From Siphonodentalium dalli (lineage: Eukaryota; Mollusca; Scaphopoda; Gadilida; Siphonodentaliidae), in the NCBI GenBank assembly GCA_032622095.1, contig CP136062.1:163056875-163120874 (forward strand): 64,000 bases of DNA, in the 5' to 3' direction. Position 1 is the stretch's first letter. Each line of letters starts with the position of its first letter. This document shows, piece after piece, positions 45,831 through 57,117 of the stretch. The position numbers and the translations under genes are program-made. A model generated the notes under the pieces. It had not been told where the DNA came from. It saw only the letters and a program-made list of their open reading frames with translations, and made no database searches.

Positions 45831-46449
45831 TTACATTACGATTCTTATATATATTAGCACCGAGAGACCGCGCATCAGTTAGACAGTGTGGGTATAGTGC
45901 TGTCAGGTCGAATATCTGTCCTCATACATTATACGATTATATAATGGCTTATTGGTAACACATATATCCAGAGTCGTTACGAGCTGTCTACATATTCAGT
46001 CATATGATAGAGAATTCGATTTTTTAGACTGGTTCTCCGACATCCAGCATAGATCTACATAAATGTTTAGTTCTGGTCTGGGAAAAAATTACTTGTCGTA
46101 GTATCTACGTAAGTCGGGTCTTACATTGTTTATTCATGAACTTGGCCAACAGTTAGAAGACAGTGGACAAGAAAATCCAGTCTGAGCCACCACCGAGATA
46201 CGAGGTCAAGATTGTGTCGATCAAAGGAAGGAACAACAAGCTATTACAGCGAATATAATTTCAATTGGCAATCAAAGGGCAGTTAGAGTGCCAAAAGTTC
46301 ACGCCGGATTACGTATTTGAACGCTCTCTAATGCAGTGTAAGTAACCCCAGATTGATTTCTAACGATCATTTTCGTCAGAACTGAGTCTAGTTTGACGTA
46401 AACTGTCTCCATTGTGGGCATACTATTTCCAAGCCTTGAAATAGCGTGC
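45831..46449. other. Unassigned intergenic sequence
   Basis: No gene or repeat recognised. Confidence 0.4.
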
Positions 46450-46663
46450 CTGTCATTTGCAGAATGAGGTCCACAGAGGGTGAATTTAGTGATGCTACCC
46501 CGCATAGCGGGTTAGCATCACCAAATTCACCCTCTTGGAACCTCATTCTGCTGAGTTGTAACCAGAATGAGGTCCCCAGAGGGTGAATTTGGTGATGCTA
46601 GCCCGCTATGCGGGGTAGCATCACTAAATTCACCCTATGGGGACCTCATTCTGCAAATGACAG
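46450..46663. mobile_element. Family E double-hairpin element
   Basis: The outer ends CTGTCATTTGCAGAATGAGG and the complement frame two long hairpins, 46459-46551 and 46563-46653. Arms are CAGAATGAGGTCCCCAGAGG plus GTGAATTT.GTGATGCTA; the loops CCCCGCATAGCGGG and CCCGCTATGCGGGG are reverse complements. It has the same double-hairpin plan as family C but unrelated sequence. Confidence 0.9.
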
Positions 46664-47656
46664 ACACACTAATTCAAGGCTTGACTATTTCAAAGTAAAC
46701 AGTGTTATACTTCTATTTAGCTTCCGGATTAACAGTATACATTACAACTGCATGGCCTGATGAATAGCCACTCCGTGTATACTAATAGCTGCACATGATT
46801 TTGATCCTTGTATAAAGGCTGATTAAACGTTGGAAGTGTACGGTTAGAAGCTAGATTATGTACATGTATTAATTTATAATGAAATCTGCATAGCTACACT
46901 CTCAATAAACTCTATGTATAGTAACAGGTGGGGCGGTAATCCAACTTACACTGAGTTATTAAGTATGCCCAATTGTTTTAATAATCTCCCGTTCAACACG
47001 TTAGTGGCAACGAACAGCATGTTAAACACAACTATTTGTAGCCATGGATTAAGTAATGACGACTGTGATTAGCCTGAAAATTACCGCCAAACAAGTGTTC
47101 AGAACTTCGATGTGCTTGTGTTGCCATTAATTTCGGAAGTCGCACCGCTAAAAGCATACTCTGTAACTTCGATTACAACAAGAAGACATCAGTATAAGAT
47201 ATCCCCGGGCCATTGCATCAGAGACTTGTATATAATATATTTATCTTCATATTCTTTTGCAAATATCTTTCTTTTTTTTTCAATATGCATTTCAATTATA
47301 TGAATAAAGCATCATTCGTGCGAATGTTGGTCTAATGGGTATATACTGGACAGGAAATTAGAACCAAATTTCTCACGAAATTCAATTTTCGTCTCCATCG
47401 GCCCGGGGGACGTACATATTCTATAGTTGAGTGGAATAGCCAATAATAGTCCCAAATCGTTGTTATCGCCAACATGCTATTCGCGTGTCTCGTAAACTTT
47501 GCCAATGTTATCGGATATGACATGTTATATCTAATTGCGACTGGAAGTTGGCAACATATTAGAATCATTGATTTACAGTATAACACGCGGTGATTTCAGG
47601 CTCCCTCTCACGGCGATACCAATTCTCCTATTGTGTGGGTGAGATTGGGGAAGTTA
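46664..47656. other. Unassigned intergenic sequence
   Basis: No gene recognised. AAATGACAGACACACTAATT at its left edge belongs to the family E flank. Confidence 0.4.
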
Positions 47657-47824
47657 CAGTAATGCCCTAAGTAATCGACTCCTTAACTACAGCATAATTA
47701 TGGGTAACTTTTCAGGATTTAGTCTCCCCGAGAGCTTTCCGATGAATGGCAACAAGCCATATTTCCGACTAAATCCTGAAAAGTTACCCATAATTCTGCT
47801 GCTGTGGTTAAGGAGTCATTACTG
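47657..47824. repeat. Foldback palindrome
   Basis: CAGTAATG...GACTCCTTAAC.ACAGCA and TAATTATGGGTAACTTTTCA on the left pair with the same sequences in reverse complement on the right; the loop is about 42 bases. Confidence 0.85.
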
Positions 47825-47842
47825 TATACGGGGGGGGGACTC

Positions 47843-48090
47843 TATTTAAAAATACTTCTTCAAACATCTCCGTTATTTCGTCAATAATCCTAGCCCCAAT
47901 CCTAACCTCATGTGTCACGTGTTATCGCGATTTAATAACAATCGCTATATAATCCTAGCCTCAATCCCAACCTCGCGTGCCACGTGTTATTGCGATTTAA
48001 TAACAATCGGTATCTATAATCGTGAACCAACATTAAGTATCTTTCGCTATCCAAGCGTGTGGGTATTGGCGGGAGATTAATATGCTGATA
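47843..48090 (+). repeat. Dispersed repeat I, copy 2, with internal duplication
   Basis: Matches 36421-36593. The segment CACGTGTTAT.GCGATTTAAT AACAATCG with the preceding TCCTAGCC..AATCC.AACCTC is present twice (about 47890-47950 and 47955-48012). Confidence 0.8.
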
Positions 48091-48759
48091 CCTGCCAATG
48101 TTGAGCCCCAGTCACATGTGCTGTCTGAGATTCCCATATAATGTATGATGATTCTCCATAACGAGAATGATTCCGAGCGTCACTGTCTGCCCATAACCGC
48201 ATATGGTGTAGGTATATTGATGGGAAGATATGATTTATGAAGTGTTCACGTGACTTGGGTTGTGTTTCCTTCAGACATTTACGCACGAAGTCAGAACTGT
48301 TGCTTTGTATGACGGACTGCGTCTTCTTGTAACAAGGTCAGACGAATTTCTGAAAGTATGCCTGCTTATTTGGTCAACATATCTAGGTTACTTCGCAGTA
48401 AGATATTGCGGTGCGTGTCCGTGTGTGGATTATTGTCATTTTCATTTTGTGTCTGCGATTGGATAGCTATGCTCTCGCGAAATATATTCTTGTGCCATCC
48501 ACAACTCATTCAATAAAAGATTCTCTATTATAATGCGCGTTGTGTTCTGTCTATGTATACAACTCATCATTATTATTAGAACTACCATTTCTCAGCTCAT
48601 ATTTATAGTGCACATGTCCTGATGTTGAATATGAAGAGACACCCAATCAGAACCCAGTGAATATGTAGTTCATTTAAATGTGTTTGTTCCAGTCTTGGAG
48701 TTATGACATAAATCTCCTGGGCTGAGTGCCATAGTTTTTCGTCGTTTGCTCCAACAATG
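48091..48759. other. Unassigned intergenic sequence
   Basis: No gene recognised. Confidence 0.4.
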
Positions 48760-49385
48760 CACCCACGTATTTTAATCTTGGAACTATAGAAGTGTAAATG
48801 TTATTCAATGTAGAATGCGATGCAGATGTAGTGATTTAAACAGCGATAAGTACTGTAAGCATATTGCCAAAATCGCGTATGTGTGCAGGTGGATACCAGG
48901 TCGAAAATGCAGAACACTTCTTTATTTAATGTACACTATACAGTGGTTAACGAGAAATGCCGTCCTGTTCTCTATCACAATTTGGTAGCATATCAATAAT
49001 AACAGTTCTCTTCGGCGACCCATCATGCACACACAAGCAAAATACATTAATATTCAAAGCAACCAAGAAATTCATCCGTGATAGCAATCGTTCATTTGAT
49101 ATATATACGTGCCACCCCTTTGACCATGAAAAACACTATGTTGTCTGAGAAACTATATAGCAAACTCTATCGCAACGACAGCTCCCAATATAACAACTCA
49201 CTAAATGCATATATTTAATTAGACATTTACTTTATATACTCTGTTTTCGTCTATGAGTAAATGCCATGTTTGAAAATGATATTAATGTATATACTACAAT
49301 GTTTGTTGGAGAAGGGAAATGACTATATATAAGTGCATAACTTGTGCTCCGATCCCTTTGATATATAATTATTTCATTAAAATAT
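48760..49385 (+). pseudogene. LINE ORF2 C-terminal fragment, same family as 766-1805
   Basis: The frame starting near 48789 reads RSVNVIQCRMRCRCSDLNSD, then CAGGYQVENAEHFFI, a stop where the family has Glu/Leu, CTLYSG, a second stop, then NTLIFKATKKFIRDSNRSF (49045-49100). It aligns position by position with PRKLSILHCRIRNYCSELKS and CTCGYEVEDAFHYFFEC of the copy at 1-1.8 kb. The first of the two Cys-x-Cys cysteines is kept and the second is Gly. The 3' UTR ACTTGTGCTCCGATCCCTTT and ATTAAAATATG match that copy too. A family C element begins right at its 3' end. Dead copy. Confidence 0.82.
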
Positions 49386-49389
49386 GGGA

Positions 49390-49819
49390 CCCGCCATATC
49401 AAATGCAGTCGTAAGTCGGGATATTTTTACCCTGTGCCAATGCATTCTCTTATATATGCGAGTCGACCATAGGTCGTCTCGCATATATAAGAGAATGCAT
49501 TGGCCTAACATTTTTTTTACAATTTTAATAATTTTTTCTTATATTCTTTAACAATTTTATAATTTCACCCATACAGAGCCACAGACAAACATGAGCAGAC
49601 GACACTCTTCTATATGCTTCTATATATGTGTGGGGCTCCCTGCAAGGTAATGGATGTTTTTTATTTTATGTCCTAAAAAGAAACATTTATTTAAAAAAAA
49701 TGATAAAAAATTGTTAGGCCAATGCATTCTCTTATATATGGTCGACTCGCATATATAAGAGAATGCATTGGCACAGGGTAAAGAAAATCCCGACTTACGA
49801 CTGGATTTGATATGGCGGG
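49390..49819 (+). mobile_element. Family C cassette in a fourth type of outer arm
   Basis: The outer inverted repeat is CCCGCCATATCAAATGCAGT plus CGTAAGTCGGGAT on the left, matched inward from the right by CCCGCCATATCAAATCCAGT. Then come CCCTGTGCC, hairpin 1 (49437-49503), a spacer nearly identical to that of 16100-16322, hairpin 2 (49719-49771, with about 14 bases of the loop region deleted) and GGCACAGGG. No TTAA at the edges. Confidence 0.88.
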
Positions 49820-51324
49820 TCACATATGTTTAATCTAACAATGCGCCGCCCGCAACGAGTTCGATACAAGTTTTGAGATTATGATACAAGGTATTCTGTA
49901 TTTATTCTACACCATTGTGTAAGATAAGGTCAATCCATTACTTTCACCTTCATTGTCACCATATAGAGCTACCGTTATTGTGATTTAAGTCTGACGGATA
50001 ACCAATAATGATCGGGGCATCACCAGAAGCGTATCGTTGACGTAATGTACGTCATCTTTCTTGGCGATAGCGTCAACAAGAATAGTTCCGGCTTGTATTC
50101 CACTAGAGGTATAAACGAATATGTATTCAATGATTGGTATTCTGTTGAATACATGTGTGGAATAAAACGCTTAATCCGCCCACGTGCGCTAAGACGCTTA
50201 ATACATATTAGTTCTGGCCCCAATATGGGAAAACTGATTTACTCCACTGTAGCCTGCAGAGCACATTATTTGATGATGTCATTCTTCATTACCCTGTTCT
50301 GTTGAATAATGACCGGATATAATTCCGTGGGTCACAATAAATCTCTACTCAAAAGGCTCCGAGTGTCATATAAGAAGAGGGATATTAGCTCTAATTCCTG
50401 ATCTCTTTCATCGACCCGCGTGCCAGTGAGCTTTAAATTTTCCTCGCCAGCTTTATAAAAAAGAAGGAATTGAAATTTACTACAGAATGCTGATATCTCA
50501 GGTCGATCATTCCTTTGGGTTATAATTATTTCGCGAGGAGTCATGGATTAATGTTTGTTCGCTTGGGGCAGGTCTCCCTGCTGCTCACGCGACACGAGGG
50601 CGAAAATCCCGTCTTAATTGCATAATATTTAGAATGATTGTGTGCGCGTTTGTCTTCATTCCACAGTAAAATCGTTTGTAATCGGACCTACTTTGTTTGG
50701 TCACGCGAAGCGACGAAGCTATTATTGGTGTGTCGTGCAACGTCCAGATCATTTAAGTACAGAGCTATGAACTTATTGGCTTGATTCTGTATCTCCAGGT
50801 TAATCCTCCGTGTTTAAACAACCTGGTTTAAACCCACATTGACGGCCCAGTTAAACTGGGTCTAAGTGGGTGTTGGTGGCCGTTCGGTTGATTCGGCGAA
50901 ATGATCATGCAATCAAACTACATTTACCAGGCGGGCCACAATCAAAACGGTAGAATGAGTATTGGCCCGACCGCAAATTAACGCGAACAAGCACACGCTT
51001 ATAACAACCGTAGTATGAGAATGAATCGACTGTGACCCCGGGAGCAATGAATCAACATGACAATACCAAGCCATAACTATCGCGGTATATATAGTATATA
51101 TACGCCGTCAGTCGATAGTATGTACAGCTCCACCCATGAAAACCATGGTCTAGAAAAGACAGATTCTTCATCTCATGTCTATAGCCGCCCTAAACCGGGT
51201 TTAGCTGGACCGACGAATGGCATGGTTTTGTTGCCGTTATAAGGTTATAAAGCTAAATAATTATTGCAATTTACTAACAAACAAAACATATCCCCTCACA
51301 CTTTTTAGGTGTTATCGCTTCTCG
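49820..51324. other. Unassigned sequence; GTTTAAAC pair near its right side
   Basis: No gene. GTTTAAAC occurs at 50812 and 50826, followed by CCCAGTTAAACTGGGTCTAA, and CCCTAAACCGGGTTTAGCTG lies near 51188. Related motifs reappear after the LINE (53654, 53701, 53733). Confidence 0.5.
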
Positions 51325-53522
51325 CTAAAACATTTCCAATCAAGGAAGAAATGGGAGTAGAAGATTTGTGGAGGCTATTTAAGGAGAGAATCATAGAAAC
51401 CACTCAGAAAAACATTCCACATTCATCAACAACGAAGAAGACTAACAAAAAAGTATGGATGACACCCCAAGCATTAAAATAAGTAAAAGACAAAAGAAAA
51501 TGTGGAGGAAATACATCTACGATAGACATGATACCAACTATAAAAATTACTGCAAAGCCAGAAACAACGCAACACTGGAATGTAGAAAAGCACACAAATC
51601 TTATGAGAAGAAATTAAGTGATAACATCAAGAGAGACCCAAAATCCTTCTGGAGATACATTAGGAACAACACCAAAGCAAAACCGGGAATTGGAGAGATA
51701 GAGAAACCAAATGGAGCGTTATGCATCGATAATACTGAGAAGGCAGACACACTGAACAAATTCTTCAGCAGTGTATACACAGCGGAAGATGATGCTGAAG
51801 TCCCTGACCCAGGAGAGACTGAACTCAACGTCGAGCTCGCAAATATAGTCGTGACATCCGAAACAGTTCTGAGATTCTTGCTCGAGTTGAACCCCTCAAA
51901 ATCTCCTGGAGAGGATCAGATGCATCCCCAAATCTTAAAAGAAACAGCCATGGAAATCTGCCCTGTACTCACTACACTTTTTAATAAATCAATGGAAACA
52001 GGAACAATACCAGAGGACTGGAAGATGGCTACCGTATGCCCAATCTTTAAGAAGGGAGACAGAAAAAATCCGGGGAATTACAGGCCGGTCAGTCTGACAA
52101 GCATAGTATGCAAGATCATGGAGAAAATAATCAGAGAAAAGCTAGTGGAGCACATGGAAACAAACAACTTATTTACGAGCAATCAACACGGATTTAGATC
52201 AGGACATTCGTGCGTCACACAATTGCTTGAAGTCCAGGATGACATAGACGTCATATATCTGGACTATAGAAAGGCTTTTGACACGGTTCCACATAGAAGA
52301 TTATTGAAGAAACTGTATAGCTATAACATCTCTGGGAATGTACACAACTGGATTGAAAGCTTCATAACTGACCGGAAACAAGCTGTACGAGTATGCGGAG
52401 CCACATCCAGTACATCAGAAGTCACGAGTGGAATCCCACAAGGGTAAGTACTAGGACCTGTACTCTTCCTAATCTTTATTAATGACATTACAAACTCCAT
52501 AAATTGCCAGATTAAATTATTTGCCGACGACACAAAGATCTACATAAAAGATGAAGAAGACAGACAGAGATTACAGAACGACTTAAATACCCTATCAGAC
52601 TGGTCTAACAAATGGTTACTCAGATTCAATGCAGCAAAATGTAAAGTACTTCATATTGGCAGAACCAATCCAGGATACAACTACACACTGAGGGAAGGGA
52701 ACTTGGATATATCAATACAAACGACTGAAGAAGAGAAAGACATAGGGATTACATTTGACAGCAAATTATCATACGAGCATCATATATCAAACAGTGTCAA
52801 TAAAGCAAACCAACGAATCGGTATGATAAGAAGAACATTCACCCACATGGACGAAGATATGACTAAAATACTATACAAATCCCTAGTTAGACCGATGGTG
52901 GAATATGGATCACCCATTTGGAATCCAGCACTCAGGAAGAACAAAATAGCCATAGAAGGAGTCCAGAGAAGAGCATCAAAATTAGTATCCACCCAAGAAT
53001 TTAAAGAATTTGAATATGATGAACGTATAAAGAAACTTGGACTACCAACATTAGAATACCGCAGAGAAAGAAGTGACATGATCCAAATGTATAAAATTCA
53101 ATCTGAAACTGACAAAGTAATACTCACATCCATTGAGCCTTCTCTAGGAACCAAATCTAGAGGCCACAAGAAGAAAATACAGAAACGCCTATACACCAAC
53201 AAAGTAACCAAAAAACAGCTTCACACCACGCTGTACAAACACGTGGAATCAACTCACTGAACTATGCGTAGATGCACCTGATGTCAATACTTTTAAATCA
53301 ACACTTAACGACTCCTGGAGAGGAAGAGAAAACAAGTTTCATTTTAAATTTAACTAAAATACAATGTTTTTAATGGCTGTAAATACTGTGATTTTAATAA
53401 TGCCACAAGCACCAGTGATAGTTACACATACGAAACGTTGAGGAACTAACGAAGAGGCCATACAAGCATACCGCTTTCTTCGGCCGAAGATTCAAGGTAA
53501 ATTCAAGGTAAATTCAAGATAA
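51325..53522 (+). pseudogene. CR1/L2-like LINE, 5'-truncated, few disabling changes
   Basis: The coding trace starts in the pre-RT region (about 51335) in one frame (WMTPQALK, then TAA). It shifts to the main frame near 51480, which is open from 51455 to 52444. RT signatures are NPSKSPGEDQMHP (146-158), GTIPEDWKMATVCPIFKKGD (183-202), NYRPVSLTS, QHGFRSGHSC, motif A VIYLDYRKAFDTVPH (266-280) and motif B GIPQG. A single TAA at 52445-52447 replaces the Ser of the PQGSVLGP motif. The frame then continues open to 53260, with motif C LFADDTK and the thumb (KDIGITFDSKLSYEHHIS, YKSLVRPMVEYGSPIWNP). A last shift near 53235 leads to TWNQLTELCVDAP and a stop at 53355-53357. About ten residues seem missing before motif A. 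The 3' end has three 11-bp AATTCAAGGTA tail units (to 53522), as in CR1-like elements. Confidence 0.92.
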
Positions 53523-53979
53523 CAGTGCTCGTCGTCGTAATTATCGGTTTCACTCTCGATTGAACACGCTGGTTCGCATCAGGCAAGAACGACACTGTTT
53601 AGCTTGACGACATCCAGACATTACTGATTGAAAACATGGTTTGGCTGGACCATGTTTAAACCAAAGGTGAAGAATGCGTCACTTAGACCCGCTGCCTCGG
53701 GTTTAAACATTGGTGTTAGTTGTCAAACGGCGGTTTAAACCTCGAGGTTTACGTTAGCCAGATTTAAACCAGAAATGGAGAATCCAGCCATTTAGTTTGC
53801 AGACTGAGGTGAATGGAAATAGATTGCAGTCGCACCGAGGAGTCCATGACCGAATTAACAATGGTGTGCTGTCTCGGTAAACCAACAACACGTGCATCAC
53901 ACAAAGTATGCTTCGGAAAATTGGCCTTTTGCTGTTGTTTATAGCTTTCCAAGCTACGTGGCCTAATTCCAACTATGGC
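53523..53979. other. Unassigned sequence with GTTTAAAC cluster
   Basis: GTTTAAAC at 53654, 53701 and 53733. No gene recognised; two overlapping minus-strand frames (60-70 codons) near 53760-53970 lack motifs. Confidence 0.5.
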
Positions 53980-54382
53980 TTAACCCTTTACCCAACAGAA
54001 CGGCCCTGTGCCAATGCATTCTCTTATATATGCGAGTCGACCATAGGTCGCCTCGCATATATAAGAGAATGCATTGGCTTAACACATTAAACATTATAAA
54101 ATTGTTAAAGAATGTAAGAAAAAATGGTAAAAAGTGTTAAAAACAGATTTTTTTTAGGCCAATGCATTCTCTTATATATGCGAGGCGACCTATGGTCGAC
54201 TCGCATATATAATAGAATGCATTGGCACAGGGCATAACTGTAACTATCACAATGTGGTCAAGGAGCCGGTTCCAATGATATCCATATTTGTATGGTGGTT
54301 CTATTGAGACAGACCGAAGATATTTTAGGCTGTTGAAGCTTTATTTGGCCGGTTTTGGCCCTTATGTTGGGTAAAGGGTTAA
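53980..54382 (+). mobile_element. Family C double-hairpin element
   Basis: TTAA at both ends. The left end is CCCTTTACCCAACAGAACGG; the right end, inward, is CCCTTTACCCAACATAAGGG. Hairpins lie at 54011-54077 and 54159-54225. The right unique arm is nearly identical to 23557-23700, with a GGT repeat difference (TATGGTGGTTC against TATGGTTC). Confidence 0.93.
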
Positions 54383-55189
54383 TCCGGTCTGCTATCATTG
54401 GATAAATCCACTTGCATGTGGATATTCATCTACAAAAATTTCGGTTCATGAATGTTACAAAGGTCATTCTCATCCGATCTAAGATAGATAAATAGATACA
54501 TCAATTGGCATATTTATATACACGATAATGCCACTCTAACTGACAAAACCAGATATACGTGGACGTATAGTATTCCCTCCATGTTGTCTCGTGAGACTAC
54601 TCTAAAGAGGATTCAAATTTGACCTTCGATGACTGAGATACAAATTAGTTCTCACTCTTAATGTTGTAACTCTGCAATGAATGAATGAACGAAACCTGTT
54701 CCATGTCCATGTGGAAGTCCCTTCCCCCATTGCGGCTCACAAACACACCAAAGATAATTAAAATCCGAAATAAGGTAGCAGTACAAGATTTATCGGGTTG
54801 CAGTGGGTCTGAAAAATCGAAAAATAAGTATCTGGGGGCATAACAGCCAGTGTAGCCTGTGTTAAATATGTCATTACTTGTTTGAAGCTTTAATTATTTT
54901 GCCAAACTGTAAAAGTTCACATAAAAGTGAACATTTGGTTACGCAACATGATTCACTGGAGGTCAACTCTGTGTGTTTGTTTATAAGAAAATAGCCCGAT
55001 TTCTCTCCCATGAATTATGTCATCTGTTATCATGTGGAAGAAGCTTATTTATTGACATTCGCTCTGTCATGGTCTGTATTTGTGTTGAAAATGGTTAATT
55101 TGAGTAAAACAATTGGTAAAAATGAAGCGTTCTGTGTGTGCAAACCAAGTGTTTAACTCTTGACAATTTGTGCGAAGAAGCTAAAGTAC
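54383..55189. other. Unassigned intergenic sequence
   Basis: No gene or repeat recognised. Confidence 0.4.
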
Positions 55190-55483
55190 AGACATTTGAA
55201 TATTTGCAACAAATGAATGAATTTGAGCCATCCATGAGTGCAAATTACACCAATTTACCGTATGAACAACATGGTAGTTATAATGAAAATGAATTTATGA
55301 CTGGAGTCAGAAATTCATTTATATTATAATTACCATGTTGTTTGCATGCATGGTTCATAGAGCACATGAGTGTATTTTTCACTAATGCATGACTCAAATT
55401 CATAATTTTTTTGCATATATTCTGTCGAGTATAAAAGGAGATGGTCCATAAATGGCCGGATTTAGTGGACAGTACCCCTTTAA
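55190..55483. mobile_element. Family D element, copy 2, palindromic
   Basis: Right end GTACCCCT followed by TTAA (55480-55483). The left half TTTGCAACAAATGAATGAAT and CATGGTAGTTATAATGAAAA is matched in reverse complement by the right half (near 55330-55415). The right half continues with GGTCCATAAATGGCCGGATT, as in copy 1. The left terminus is not resolved. Confidence 0.72.
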
Positions 55484-56052
55484 GTAATTATATAATATAA
55501 TTATTATAGGAGATACATGTAGGTTATAAGCGGTCACTGAAATGGTTGTAGCATTGTTCAACATGTATGTTTTTGGGTTGATCAGGACATGTTCTGATAT
55601 TACTCTTCTATAATAGACTTTCCACCTATAGAATCGTGGGCGGGAGTTATCTTGCTTATGTGTCTTCTGATTAGGTTAAATGGACGCTTTGCTTATATTA
55701 ACATAGAGGGAAGCCTTTACCTAGCATGATGATATCAAACCTGCGTATATATAAGAGGTCGGTTGAATGGCAAAGCAATGAGATTTACAATTCCAGAGAT
55801 TTCGCGCTATCAGAACATATAAACAATATTTAAATCGATCGGTCAGGTAAATAATGTCCAGCCGCATTCAGAACCACATTCATCATAAATCTATCGGTGA
55901 TGCTTTGTCGTCTGCGAATTACTTCTCAAATTAACTAGAAATGCACTGGGAGCATTTATTACTATGCCTTTTCTCACAGTCCTGGTCGTGGATATCACTA
56001 TACCAGACGAATGGTTTGATGGCGAGCCGACGGCAATGGATTTTCGTGTATG
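55484..56052. other. Unassigned intergenic sequence
   Basis: No gene or repeat recognised. Confidence 0.4.
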
Positions 56053-56439
56053 TTAAAGATACATAATCTGAATTAACTCTCCTAAATTACTATTTATTTG
56101 GCTTCGCAGGGGGGGGGGGTAAAAAATATTTAATTCGAGTCGAGGAACCCACCCATCAAAGCTCAGAGTTAACAGATAATTAAACAGTCGACGAGCCGAC
56201 GGTCTCGGACCAAATTGCTGATGAAGATTGATAACACTAAAATGTAGAGGCTTTCTGTTAATAGTAAGGCCAGATTTCGTCGAACATGTTGATAAATAGC
56301 AATTTTATACTATAGTTCACAGTGGTTAGCATTATTTTGGGCAATTAACTGATTCTGTTAACTGAAGCGGCATTTCTAAAAATGTTGTTGTTGGAATCTG
56401 ATTATATGGGGACCATCGAATCGGGTTGAGTACCTTTAA
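56053..56439 (+). mobile_element. Family A TTAA-flanked MITE, copy 3
   Basis: TTAA at 56053-56056 and 56436-56439. Left end AGATACATAATCTGAA; right end, inward, AGGTACTCAACCCGAT. Interior landmarks AATTACTATTTATTTGGCTT, TTCGAGTCGAGGAACCCACC and TATGGGGACCATCGAATCGG match the other copies. It has a G-run near 56110. Confidence 0.88.
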
Positions 56440-57117
56440 TTGTGACAGTACCAACAAGACCCGACACAGCTAACTCTCTTCAGAATAGAAACTATGAATG
56501 ATTCAATGTTTATCATTTCGCTGTATATATAATGTCACCAACCATAATTGTTCTTGATTTCAATAAAATAGACATCCTCTATCCTTTACAGTGCATATAT
56601 AGACTGCATTCATTCATAACGGTCTATATACTGCAAATGAGTTCTAAACAATTCTAAATTGTGCCGGCAGATTACCTGATCTTGTTATTTTCCTTGTTTT
56701 GACAAAGTTTTAACACCAGGGGCAGAATTCAAATCGCTTTATATAATTTAGTGTATTCTTGCCGTGTGACCTTTTATTACATCGTTAAGAGAAGACATTG
56801 TGAATGACATATAATACATTTCTCGAAATCGAGCACCCGGGGCTTTGTTTTGATTACTATATCTCATTTCAGTTGTCGCTAACCTAGTCCTTCGAGCGGA
56901 AGTAAAAAGACCTAGAAAAATGTATATTATTAACGAATTGTGTCAAAGTTAGAAGAAAGAGAGTTTTTCATCACGCGCGCAGCTCGCAGCTTGTGATAAA
57001 CTTTTTTTTGTAAAACTTTTTCGACACGAGTCTGGATTACATTGTGTTTTCTGTTATTAAGTTCAACATACAGTTCAGATTGTCAAATTATCCGCACATG
57101 CATAAACCACCATAATT
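56440..57117. other. Unassigned sequence upstream of the LINE fragment
   Basis: No LINE coding trace recognised here; no gene. Confidence 0.4.

Noticed and set aside
9928-46663. Reading the family E and C hairpins as transcription terminators or attenuators
   Set aside because: The genome is eukaryotic in character, the hairpins are dispersed, flanked by terminal repeats and not placed after genes.
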